From an uncultured bacterium (lineage in GTDB: Bacteria > Cyanobacteriota > Vampirovibrionia > Gastranaerophilales > JAILCC01), in contig CASDUJ010000032.1 of assembly GCA_949283935.1 (NCBI GenBank), positions 37,336 through 101,335 on the forward strand: a stretch of 64,000 bases of DNA, written 5' to 3'. The notes beneath the pieces are model-generated. The model was not told the DNA's origin and ran no database searches. It saw only the letters and a list, made by a program, of their open reading frames with translations. Both the position numbers and the translations under genes were made by a program. The first letter of the stretch is position 1; each line of letters opens with the position of its first letter. Positions 8,046 to 15,904 of this stretch are shown here, piece after piece.

Positions 8046-10643
8046 ATGGAAACAAAATTATTTAAATATTTACACAACTCTCCAGAAGAACTAAAAGAGT
8101 TACTGGAAAAAGATATTTCTAAAGAAGAAACTGCAGAAATATTAGTTTCCTTAGGATACATTGAATATTTTAAAAACAGCACGGACACAGCTATTTCCAA
8201 TTTTGAAACAGCCCAAAAAATATACATGGACTTACATGATGATAACAAAATTGCATTGTGTCACGCATATTTAGCTTTATTTAATTATTTAAAAGACAAA
8301 AGTAGATTAATAAGAACTCATACATTATTAAATGATGCAATGTACTCGATAAAAAAAGAAGATTCTTTAGAAACAAACGACATTAGAGCAATTGTTTTTC
8401 TTTGTAATGGAATAGTAAATTATCACGAAAAAAACTTCTCTCAAGCTTTAAATTATTACAAAAAAGCCTTAAGTATGACTGTTGCAAACAGTCTTATATA
8501 CGCAAGAATTTTAGATAATATGGGAATATTTTATTTAAGGTCATCAAATTTTCATATTGCTATGACATATTTACAAGAATCTTTAGAAATCAAGAAAAAA
8601 TATAACATCAAACTTGACTTAGCAGCAACAAAAAATTTACTAGGAAGATACTACATTTCCATAGAAAATTACCCCAAAGCACTAGAAGAACTTCAAGAAA
8701 CTTTAAATATAATAAAAGAATACAATGACCTTTTATCAGAACTACGTATACAAGATGAAATATTAAAAATTCATATTAGCACAGATAATTTTGAACAAGC
8801 AGAAAGAGAATTTGAAGAAATTTTTCCAAAGTGTAAAAGCTTATCCAACCATCCTGTTTGTGGCTATTTAAATTGCACATATGTCTCTTTTCTCATAAAA
8901 CAAAATAAGATAGAACAAGCAATAGAAATTTTGGAAACAAGAGTCATACCTATTTTTGAAAAATCAGATTCAGCAAGAGCATCTGCAATGATAAAGCAAT
9001 TAAAAGCAGAAATTTTCGTCAAACAACGCAAATACGAAGAAGCTTTATCAAATTTATATGGAGCTATTGAAAGTTATAAGACAATAAAATTATTTTTTGA
9101 AGAAGCAAAAAGTTATTTTAAATTAGCAAAAGTATACAAAGAAATGAATAATCCCCAAATGGTTGTATCAAGTCTTTTAGAAGCTTTAAATGTTACTTCT
9201 GACAATGAATTTCCCGTTTTAAATAAAAAGATAGAAGACTTTTTATACGAAATTGATTCTCAAGAATGGGCAAATATAGTAAACAAAACAGCGAGAAAAG
9301 AAAAACTTTTTTCAGAAAGTAAAGTATTATTAGAAACATTAGATTTATTAGGAATCTTAAACGAACAACCAAAGCAATCAAAAGATCCTCTTCTTGCATT
9401 GCTGAGACTAGGACGTTCAATTGCTGCACAAACTGACATAGACCGACTTATAGAAGTAATTGCGCAAGAAACCAAAATAGCGTTAAATGCGGACAGATGT
9501 ACAGTTTTTTTGTATGACAAAGAAAAAAATGAACTATGGTCAAAAGTTGCTCTTGGAATGAATTCAAAAGAGATAAGGTTTCCTGCAAATCAAGGATTAG
9601 CTGGCCATGTAATAACAACAGGAGAGACATTAAACATTCAAAATGCATATGAAAGTGAATACTTTAATTCAGAAATAGACAAACAAACAGGCTATCATAC
9701 ACAAAGTATCTTATGCATGCCAATAAGAAATTTAGATCATAAAATAATTGGGGTATTTCAAATTTTAAACAAACAAGGCGGAAAATATTTTACAAATGAA
9801 GATGAGGATTTATTAGTAGCAATAGGTTCAAGTGCAAGTATTGCACTTGAAAATGCCAATCTTTTCGCAAAACAATTGCAAATGATTGAAGAACAACAAA
9901 AATCATTTACAAGTTTTATAAATACTTTAGCAACATCACTTGATGCAAGAGATAAAATTACTGCAGGGCATTCGTTAAGAGTAACTCAATACACATCAAT
10001 AATTGCCAAAGAAATGGGATTTGATGATGACAAAATTGATGCATTTGAAAAAGCTGCACTACTTCACGACATAGGTAAAATAGGAGTTCAAGATAATGTT
10101 TTGTTCAAAGAAGGACGATTAACAGATGAAGAATATAAACATATTCAAAAACATGCTGAAATTACATCTGAAATATTAAATCAAATGTATTTTACAGAAA
10201 AACTCAAAGATGTTCCTCAAATAGCATCATCTCACCACGAAAGATATGATGGAAAAGGCTATTTTAATCACATAGGCGGAGATAATATACACATTGGAGG
10301 AAGAATTTTAGCAGTTTCGGATGTATTTGATGCAATTACATCAAAACGCCATTACAGAGACCGAATGGAAATAAGTAATGTACTAAAAATTTTACAAGAA
10401 GGTGCAGGTTCTCATTTTGATCCCAAAGTTATTGATGTATTTTTCAATGTTACAGTAGACAAAATTTTGGCTATATTAATTACAGCATACAAAAGAGAAT
10501 TATCAGAAGAAGACATCTCATATTTTTCTAATTACACAATAATGGACTTATACAAAGCTGCTTCCCAATTTCCAGAAAGTAGAACTCCTGACCAAAGTCG
10601 GCTAGTAAAAAATTTCAACAAGTTATATTTGAATGAAAATTAA
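8046..10643 (+). CDS. TPR-GAF-HD-GYP signalling protein (probable cyclic-di-GMP phosphodiesterase)
   Basis: An 865-residue cytosolic protein. Residues about 1-400 form tetratricopeptide repeats (for example SLIYARILDNMGIFYLR and similar), about 445-615 a GAF sensor domain with LGRSIAAQTDIDRLI and NQGLAGHVI, and about 625-800 an HD-GYP domain. In the latter the HD metal pair (LLHDIGKIG, near residue 675) and HHERYDGKGY are conserved, but the proline of GYP is phenylalanine (GKGYF). Known HD-GYP proteins hydrolyse cyclic-di-GMP; the metal residues suggest this one can be active. The TPR region suggests a protein partner. Upstream TATAAT at 8032-8037 and AAGGA ribosome site support this start. 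Confidence 0.88.
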   Translation: METKLFKYLHNSPEELKELLEKDISKEETAEILVSLGYIEYFKNSTDTAISNFETAQKIYMDLHDDNKIALCHAYLALFNYLKDKSRLIRTHTLLNDAMYSIKKEDSLETNDIRAIVFLCNGIVNYHEKNFSQALNYYKKALSMTVANSLIYARILDNMGIFYLRSSNFHIAMTYLQESLEIKKKYNIKLDLAATKNLLGRYYISIENYPKALEELQETLNIIKEYNDLLSELRIQDEILKIHISTDNFEQAEREFEEIFPKCKSLSNHPVCGYLNCTYVSFLIKQNKIEQAIEILETRVIPIFEKSDSARASAMIKQLKAEIFVKQRKYEEALSNLYGAIESYKTIKLFFEEAKSYFKLAKVYKEMNNPQMVVSSLLEALNVTSDNEFPVLNKKIEDFLYEIDSQEWANIVNKTARKEKLFSESKVLLETLDLLGILNEQPKQSKDPLLALLRLGRSIAAQTDIDRLIEVIAQETKIALNADRCTVFLYDKEKNELWSKVALGMNSKEIRFPANQGLAGHVITTGETLNIQNAYESEYFNSEIDKQTGYHTQSILCMPIRNLDHKIIGVFQILNKQGGKYFTNEDEDLLVAIGSSASIALENANLFAKQLQMIEEQQKSFTSFINTLATSLDARDKITAGHSLRVTQYTSIIAKEMGFDDDKIDAFEKAALLHDIGKIGVQDNVLFKEGRLTDEEYKHIQKHAEITSEILNQMYFTEKLKDVPQIASSHHERYDGKGYFNHIGGDNIHIGGRILAVSDVFDAITSKRHYRDRMEISNVLKILQEGAGSHFDPKVIDVFFNVTVDKILAILITAYKRELSEEDISYFSNYTIMDLYKAASQFPESRTPDQSRLVKNFNKLYLNEN

Positions 10644-10678
10644 TATTTTTCGAATACCAAATAATATAGGATAAGCTT

Positions 10679-11701
10679 ATGGTTGTACAAAAAATTTTCA
10701 TAAACATTACTAATTTCAGCCTCAAAAAGATTAATAGTTTAACTCTAGCAGAAATTCTAATTACCATTGTTACAATTGGAATAGTTGCGATACTTGTATT
10801 ACCTTCTTTATTTTCTAATTTAGATGTCAAATTAAAAGATACCAACAGAGAAATTTTCAAGCAAAAACTTGATGTTTCTTTAAAAAAAATGAAGGTTATG
10901 GGTGATTTAGAAAAAAAATATGAAACAACTAAAAGTTTTGTCAACGGGTTAAAAAAACATATAGTTATAGTAAATGCCAACAACAATAATACTATTACTT
11001 CTTATTTCGGAGATATTATTTATGACAATCAAGGAACAGAAAAATATTATACGTATTCACTGAAAACAAGTAAAGATTTAGGGAAAGATTTTGAATCAGA
11101 AATTATGGTCGTAATATTTGCTGATTGAGTTAGTTCATTGATTACGTATGACCCTGATTGTATCGTAGAACAAGATAGTGACAGCCTATATAAATGTCTA
11201 GCAATTATTTATGATATAAATGGTAAAAAAGGTCCAAATCAATACCTAAAAGACATTGGCAGTATTAATGTTAAACTTGATGATTCATTAGATTTTGAAA
11301 TAAACGAAATTTTTTCACCTACTCCGCTAAATTGCACTGAATGCGAAAATGCGAAATTACAGGGAGCACCAATAACTTCTTGCTGTGATGTTGATACAGA
11401 TTATTTTGCAGGAGCATCTTATGAATGTTATAAAGAAGGAAAAAGGCTTCCTAACCACAATGAACTTACTATAATTGCACAAAAGTTATATAAAGATGAA
11501 ATATCATACCCTGGTACTACATCAAATTTAAAAATAGCAGATGAAAATCTTTGGACCCAATTTAATAACCAAAATAATTTTTACTGGGCATCAGAGCACA
11601 AAGCAAACAACGCAGAATTTAGAAGCTTGTTATTAAATGCTACATCCGTTGGTATATACAGTAGAGATAGGGGAGCAGTTAAGGCATTCTGCATTGAATA
11701 A
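10679..11701 (+). pseudogene. prepilin-like protein interrupted by an in-frame TGA
   Basis: The first part (10679-11128) encodes a prepilin leader ending KINS followed by LTLAE (glutamate +5) and a hydrophobic helix, then a globular region. A single TGA at 11126-11128 stops it. The same frame continues without shift to 11701, and the downstream part holds the DVNGKKGPN-type motif (here IYDINGKKGPNQYLKD) and paired cysteines expected in the C-terminal half of such pilin-like proteins. Joined, it would be 340 residues. A point change (for example GGA to TGA, giving D-G-V) explains it. Readthrough is the alternative. The N-terminal 149-residue fragment could still be made and secreted. Confidence 0.75.
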
Positions 11702-11706
11702 AAATT

Positions 11707-12360
11707 TTATATTAAATTTTCTTTGATAGCTTTAACAGCTACTTGAGTTCTATCATCTACTAACATCTTTTGAATAATATTACAAACATGTGCTTTGGCT
11801 GTATGCTCAGAAATTTTAAGTTCATTAGCAATTTCTTGATTTGATTTACCATCAACAATAAGTTTTAAAACTTCATATTCTCTTTCTGTTAAGTTAGCAT
11901 GATTTGCTTTAAAATCTGCCCGAGAACCATTTTTAATATTACCTGATTTTTTTACAAGATGAGCAACATTAGGATCAAGCCAAACAGCACCATCTTTAAC
12001 TGAACGTAAAACCATAATTAAATATTCAGTTTTAATATCTTTTAAAGCGTAAGCATTAGCACCAGCTTCAATAGCAGTATTAACTTCATTTTCATCTGTA
12101 TGAGAAGTTAAAATTATTATTTTTGTATTTTTGTCGAATTCTTTAATCTTTTTTGTAGCCTGAATACCGTCTAATTCAGGTAATCCTATATCCATTAATA
12201 TGACATCTGGTTTTAGTTCTTTTGCTAATTTTACTGCATCTACACCATTTTCAGCTTCTGCCACGACATCTAAGTCTTCATAATCTTCAAATATAGATTT
12301 TAGTCCCACTCTCATAAGTTTGTGATCTTCGACCATTAGAATTTTCGTTTTATCACTCAT
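11707..12360 (-). CDS. NarL/FixJ-family response regulator
   Basis: A 217-residue DNA-binding response regulator. The receiver domain (about 1-125) keeps the acidic pair (VEDH), the phospho-acceptor aspartate in VILMDIGLPELDG, and the switch residues (LTSH, KDI). The C-terminal LuxR-type helix-turn-helix contains LTEREYEVLKLIVDG and NQEIANELKISEHTAKAH. The start at 12360 is chosen because GGAG lies just upstream and the receiver begins there; an upstream extension lacks a ribosome site. The gene is convergent with the split prepilin gene. No cognate kinase is adjacent. Its degenerate paralogue lies at 46874-47422. Confidence 0.93.
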   Translation of the reverse strand: MSDKTKILMVEDHKLMRVGLKSIFEDYEDLDVVAEAENGVDAVKLAKELKPDVILMDIGLPELDGIQATKKIKEFDKNTKIIILTSHTDENEVNTAIEAGANAYALKDIKTEYLIMVLRSVKDGAVWLDPNVAHLVKKSGNIKNGSRADFKANHANLTEREYEVLKLIVDGKSNQEIANELKISEHTAKAHVCNIIQKMLVDDRTQVAVKAIKENLI

Positions 12361-12546
12361 AGTTAATCTCCTTGTTGTAATAAAATAACTTATATTTAAC
12401 GAAGGTTCATTGCCCAAATTTCTATTAAAAAAGACAATAATCAAAAATACAAAAACTGTAACAATATTTGTTTAAAATAAATCTTCTGCTAAGAAAAACT
12501 TGTTAAGTACAAAATTAACAAATATTTGCAAGTTTTACTTAGTAAA

Positions 12547-12575
12547 TTGGCAATGTTATTTTTTTCGTGTAAAAT
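12547..12575 (+). promoter_or_regulatory. promoter of the small exported protein gene
   Basis: TTGGCA (12547-12552) and TAAAAT (12570-12575) separated by 17 bases, 20 bases before the ATG of the next gene and just ahead of its GAGGAG ribosome site. Confidence 0.55.
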
Positions 12576-12595
12576 AGTCAGAGGAGTAACCAATT

Positions 12596-12871
12596 ATGAA
12601 AATTTTGATATCGAGCATTTTGCTAATAATTTTTTCTATTATTTTATTAAATCCTTGCTGTGCCAAAAAAGGACTAGATGAAAATAACCCATCAGTTCAA
12701 CTTTTGCAAACATTAACCCAAGAAGGCAAAGTTATCAGACAAAATGATCAACCTATAGCCAAAGCAGATACATACGATGACACTACTCTTGTAAAAGAAT
12801 TAAAACAGAAATATTATGAAGAAAATAAAAATATGCTAGATGTTGGAAAGAATAAAAAAAACCCCGATTAA
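12596..12871 (+). CDS. small exported protein, unknown
   Basis: A 91-residue protein with a hydrophobic N-terminal signal (MKILISSILLIIF...) that ends near LNPCCAKK. The cysteines do not form a standard lipobox (LNPC), so it could be cleaved by signal peptidase I or be an atypical lipoprotein. The mature part is short, charged and probably helical (VKELKQKYYEENKNMLDV). Strong promoter and GAGGAG ribosome site support expression. Its last codons overlap the terminator of the convergent NrtR-like gene (12854-12881). No family recognised. Confidence 0.7.
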   Translation: MKILISSILLIIFSIILLNPCCAKKGLDENNPSVQLLQTLTQEGKVIRQNDQPIAKADTYDDTTLVKELKQKYYEENKNMLDVGKNKKNPD

Positions 12872-12881
12872 AAATTCGGGG
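12854..12881 (-). terminator. intrinsic terminator for the NrtR-like gene
   Basis: On the minus strand, CCCCGA and TCGGGG pair around an 8-base loop and are followed by eight T residues. It lies inside the 3' end of the convergent small gene, an economical overlap. Confidence 0.6.
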
Positions 12882-12914
12882 ACGATTGAGTAGCAACCGG
12901 ACGTAGAAGAGTTG

Positions 12915-12992
12915 AGGATTTATTATAATAATAAATCCTTGTTATCATTTTTTCATGCCCAAAAAGTTGAATAATAAATAATACTTTTGGGC
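12915..12992. other. two further hairpins in the convergent intergenic space
   Basis: An 11-base perfect stem AGGATTTATTA/TAATAAATCCT with a 3-base loop (12915-12939) is followed by a GCCCAAAAAG...CTTTTGGGC hairpin (12957-12992). Together with the terminator at 12854 they make three consecutive stem-loops between convergent genes; the first may serve as a plus-strand terminator, the second may slow minus-strand transcription. Confidence 0.45.
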
Positions 12993-12995
12993 TAT

Positions 12996-13652
12996 TTATA
13001 ATGTTTCAGGGTTAAATGAATACAATCTTGCTGGACGTTTAGATTTATTTTTAGAATATTCATCAAGTTCGTTCAATATATTCATTGAAATCATTTTTTT
13101 TCTAAAATTTCTTTTATCTAAAGTTGTATTTAGAATAATTTCATAAGCTTTTTGCAATTCAGTAAGAGTAAATTTAGGAGGCAAAAGTTGAAAAGCAGTA
13201 GCTGAATGTTCCAAATCATCACGTAATCTTTTTGCCGCGTACTCAATAATAGTTTTATGGTCAAAAGCTAAAGGTGGCAAATCATAAACACTATGCCAAC
13301 AAACTTCTTTTATATTATCTGCACTTTTATCAAATTTAAGGACAAGGTTTTCAGAACGAATAAGCGCAAAATAAGCCACAGTAATTACACGCGAATTTGG
13401 ATATCTTAAAGGGTCTCCGAAAGTATAAATTTGCTCCAAATAAACATCTTTAAGATTTGATTTTTCGTACAAAAGACGCTGAGCAGCCTCGTCCAGATTT
13501 TCAGACAATCTAACAAACCCGCCTGGAATAGCCCATTTATTTATAAAAGGTTCTTTGCTTCTTTGCACAAGTAAAACCTGTAATTTACCTTTTTTTATAG
13601 TAAAGATGACTACGTCTACTGTAATTTCATGAGTTTTTGTTTCTCTGTACAT
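12996..13652 (-). CDS. NrtR-like transcriptional regulator (Nudix plus winged helix)
   Basis: A 218-residue protein with an N-terminal Nudix-fold domain (about 1-140) and a C-terminal winged helix (about 155-218, FTLTELQKAYEIIL and DKRNFRKKM). In the NrtR family this pair regulates NAD metabolism genes by binding ADP-ribose. The Nudix box here reads GGFVRLSENLDEAAQRLLYEKSNL-like but the catalytic REXXEE glutamates are largely replaced (LLYEKS), so hydrolysis is unlikely and a sensor role is favoured. nadA and a nicotinamidase-like hydrolase are in the window, but no direct link is visible. An alternative is a diverged Nudix hydrolase. Confidence 0.82.
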   Translation of the reverse strand: MYRETKTHEITVDVVIFTIKKGKLQVLLVQRSKEPFINKWAIPGGFVRLSENLDEAAQRLLYEKSNLKDVYLEQIYTFGDPLRYPNSRVITVAYFALIRSENLVLKFDKSADNIKEVCWHSVYDLPPLAFDHKTIIEYAAKRLRDDLEHSATAFQLLPPKFTLTELQKAYEIILNTTLDKRNFRKKMISMNILNELDEYSKNKSKRPARLYSFNPETL

Positions 13653-13808
13653 TAAATATCCTATATTTCCAAGACTTTTTTTTATTTTAGCAAAAAAAAA
13701 ATTTAAAATAAGTATATTGTAAAATTTTCTTAATAAAAAGAGAAAAATTCTAAAGTTTAAGTAAAATTTGCCGACATAAACAACATCAGGGTAAACAAGG
13801 AAAAGAAA

Positions 13809-13940
13809 ATGAACTTAGATTACAGCAAAGAATTTATTAGTGAAGAAATAGCGCAATTATTCAGTGATGTTGAAGAATTTTTAGTAAAAAAAGACACGAT
13901 GATAGAAGCCATCAGATATTTATATCTAAATACATCATCT
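13809..13940 (+). CDS. small acidic protein of 43 residues, unknown
   Basis: A short frame starting MNLDYSKEFISEEIAQLFSD and ending IEAIRYLSKYII. It is predicted mainly helical and acidic with a hydrophobic C-terminal end. An AAGGAAAAG ribosome site lies 5 bases before ATG. It sits in a 630-base stretch otherwise free of long genes, with another very small gene (14073) after it. No family recognised; it could be spurious. Confidence 0.5.
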
Positions 13941-14072
13941 AACAATTAATGTAAAAAATCGTAAAATTATATGAATTTTGTAACGAAATTCTGCCCAAAA
14001 GGTTTAAATTCAAAAAAAATGGGTATAAAGAGAATGTAACCACATTGGCAGAATGAAAGAAAGGGGTTTTTT

Positions 14073-14171
14073 ATGGAAACTTCAATACTACAAATATTAA
14101 CAATGGGTGCTTTAGCCTATGTAATGTTTATATTTCTTCCACAAAAGGTTACGACGGCATTCCATTTGTAA
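14073..14171 (+). CDS. 32-residue single-span membrane peptide
   Basis: A frame of 33 codons with a GAAAGGGG ribosome site. The peptide has a hydrophobic core (ILQILTMGALAYVMFIFLP) long enough to cross a membrane once, a basic residue after it and a short tail ending TTAFHL. Such small membrane peptides often act as regulators or subunits of larger membrane complexes, but nothing here identifies a partner. It lies 37 bases before the promoter of the second SLH gene. Confidence 0.5.
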   Translation: METSILQILTMGALAYVMFIFLPQKVTTAFHL

Positions 14172-14207
14172 ACAAACAAACACTATAGAATAGCATAAGA
14201 TGTTTAC

Positions 14208-14236
14208 TAGACTAGACGATTTTTTTCTGGTACAAT
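14208..14236 (+). promoter_or_regulatory. promoter of the second SLH protein gene
   Basis: TAGACT (14208-14213) and TACAAT (14231-14236) with a 17-base spacer, 50 bases before ATG. The TAGAC-type -35 recurs at 46783. Confidence 0.55.
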
Positions 14237-14286
14237 TCCCTTAGTTTAAAACTGTTAGGATTTAGATAAAAGGGAGTGACCTGAAT

Positions 14287-15798
14287 ATGAAAAAGATTTC
14301 AGCGTTTTTAGTAAGCATTTTTATGCTATTTGCATTTACAACCTTTCAGGCTGATGCAAAATTATTCAAGAAAACACAAACAGAAACTGCACCTTTAGAA
14401 GTTGAACAGACTCAAGATGCAACAATTGAAGAAAACTCAACAGAAAAATTGACTACAGAATCTGAAAATTCCAAATCAGAAGAAGCCACAAATAACGAAG
14501 AAACAACAATAGAAGAGACTACTACAGTTCAAGAAGAATCGACAAATTCTACAGAAGATACAAATAACGAAATCCCAGTAAATAATGTTTCTTCTCAAAT
14601 AAGCGATATACCAAATGATTATTGGGCAAGTACTGAAATTAATTCTGTTGTAAAAGATGGAATTATCCCATTGTATGACGATGGAACTTTTGCGCCTGAA
14701 GTTGTAGTTAGAAGAGTTGATTTTGCTAAATGGGTCTTGAATGCCCTTGACAATTCTACTTTTCAGATAACAGTACAGAACAATTTTTCTGATGTAAATG
14801 AAAATACAGAAGGTTACGAAACGATATTAAGAAATGATCAATTAGGTTTAATATACGGATATCCTGATGGTACATTTAGACCTGAAAAGGTTATAACAAA
14901 AGCAGAAACTAATTCTATTATGAGCCATATAACTAAAGATGTTCCTGCAGGAGAAACAGTACTAACTCCCTATGTAGACAAAAATAATATTCCATCATGG
15001 GCAGTACAAACTTACGAAAAAACAATTAGATATGGCCTTTTTGTAAATCATCCTAACCCAAATGAACTTTTACCCAACAAAGATTTAAATAGAGCAGAAG
15101 CAGCTGTTTTACTTTACAAATTAAGAAATGCCCTTAATCTTGTAAAAAAAGCTTACAAATCAGAAACTATTTTGAGTACAGAACACCTTAATGTAACTCC
15201 TTTAGCTCCTTGTAATACGGTACAAATAACAGACAAAAGAATTATAGTAGACCAAGGAAATGTTATAAAAGTAGCATTTGCAAGTAATTTTAATTCAAAA
15301 AATTACAATGTAGGAGATGAAGTACATTTTTACGCAAAAGAAGACATCAGAACGCAAGAAGGAACTACGGTATTTCCTGTTGGCACAAAATTTCTTGCCA
15401 ATATAGAAACTTTGAAAGATCCTCAATGGCTTAACAAAAATGCAACTATGACAATTGCATTTAAATCAGCAACTCTTCCTGATGGAAAATGTGTGGAAAT
15501 GCAAGCTAATGCATTTGAAAATGAAGGTGTTTTAGTTAGCAATAAATGGGAAAAACCATTGTTATGGACTTTAGGAGGTACAGTTGTTGGAACAGGTATT
15601 GGTTTAGCAACAGGGATTCCTAGCGATAATACAGCAGTAGGTCTTGCTGTAGGTATTCCTACAGGTGTTGTAGTAGGAGCAGGTATTGGATTTTTGACTC
15701 CGGGAGTAAATTTTGGAGCAACTCAAGGAGACGAAATTTATGTGTTAATTACAGCTCCTTTCAGTATATATACTTGTACACCTGAAGATAATTCATAG
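14287..15798 (+). CDS. SLH-domain envelope protein with Glu/Thr-rich linker
   Basis: A 503-residue exported protein. Order: signal peptide (1-24, ending FQADA), an acidic Glu/Thr/Ser/Asn linker (about 25-103), three SLH modules (about 107-154, 165-215 and 227-283; the second has YGYPDGTFRPEK), a beta-rich domain (about 300-415), and a Gly-rich hydrophobic stretch near residues 430-475 (VVGTGIGLATGIP, VVVGAGIGFLTPG) that resembles a glycine-zipper membrane segment. The SLH plus beta domain plus hydrophobic stretch echoes the larger protein at 3353, so the two are likely paralogues. GGGAG ribosome site and own promoter and terminator indicate a single-gene unit. Confidence 0.85.
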   Translation: MKKISAFLVSIFMLFAFTTFQADAKLFKKTQTETAPLEVEQTQDATIEENSTEKLTTESENSKSEEATNNEETTIEETTTVQEESTNSTEDTNNEIPVNNVSSQISDIPNDYWASTEINSVVKDGIIPLYDDGTFAPEVVVRRVDFAKWVLNALDNSTFQITVQNNFSDVNENTEGYETILRNDQLGLIYGYPDGTFRPEKVITKAETNSIMSHITKDVPAGETVLTPYVDKNNIPSWAVQTYEKTIRYGLFVNHPNPNELLPNKDLNRAEAAVLLYKLRNALNLVKKAYKSETILSTEHLNVTPLAPCNTVQITDKRIIVDQGNVIKVAFASNFNSKNYNVGDEVHFYAKEDIRTQEGTTVFPVGTKFLANIETLKDPQWLNKNATMTIAFKSATLPDGKCVEMQANAFENEGVLVSNKWEKPLLWTLGGTVVGTGIGLATGIPSDNTAVGLAVGIPTGVVVGAGIGFLTPGVNFGATQGDEIYVLITAPFSIYTCTPEDNS

Positions 15799-15810
15799 TA
15801 AATTCAAATG

Positions 15811-15845
15811 AAAAAGACCAACCTTTTTAAGGTTGGTCTTTTTTT
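15811..15845 (+). terminator. intrinsic terminator of the second SLH gene
   Basis: A 15-base perfect stem AAAAAGACCAACCTT/AAGGTTGGTCTTTTT with a TTT loop and a T-run extending past the stem, 12 bases after the stop codon. Confidence 0.9.
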
Positions 15846-15904
15846 ATTCTCAAAAAACAGATAAATAGGTTATAATTAAGAATATAACATGTTGATGGAA
15901 GCAT

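Noticed and set aside
11126..11128. TGA in the prepilin gene as a selenocysteine or reassigned codon
   Set aside because: Other genes such as grpE end with TGA in the normal way and no selenocysteine machinery or SECIS-like hairpin was recognised next to it.
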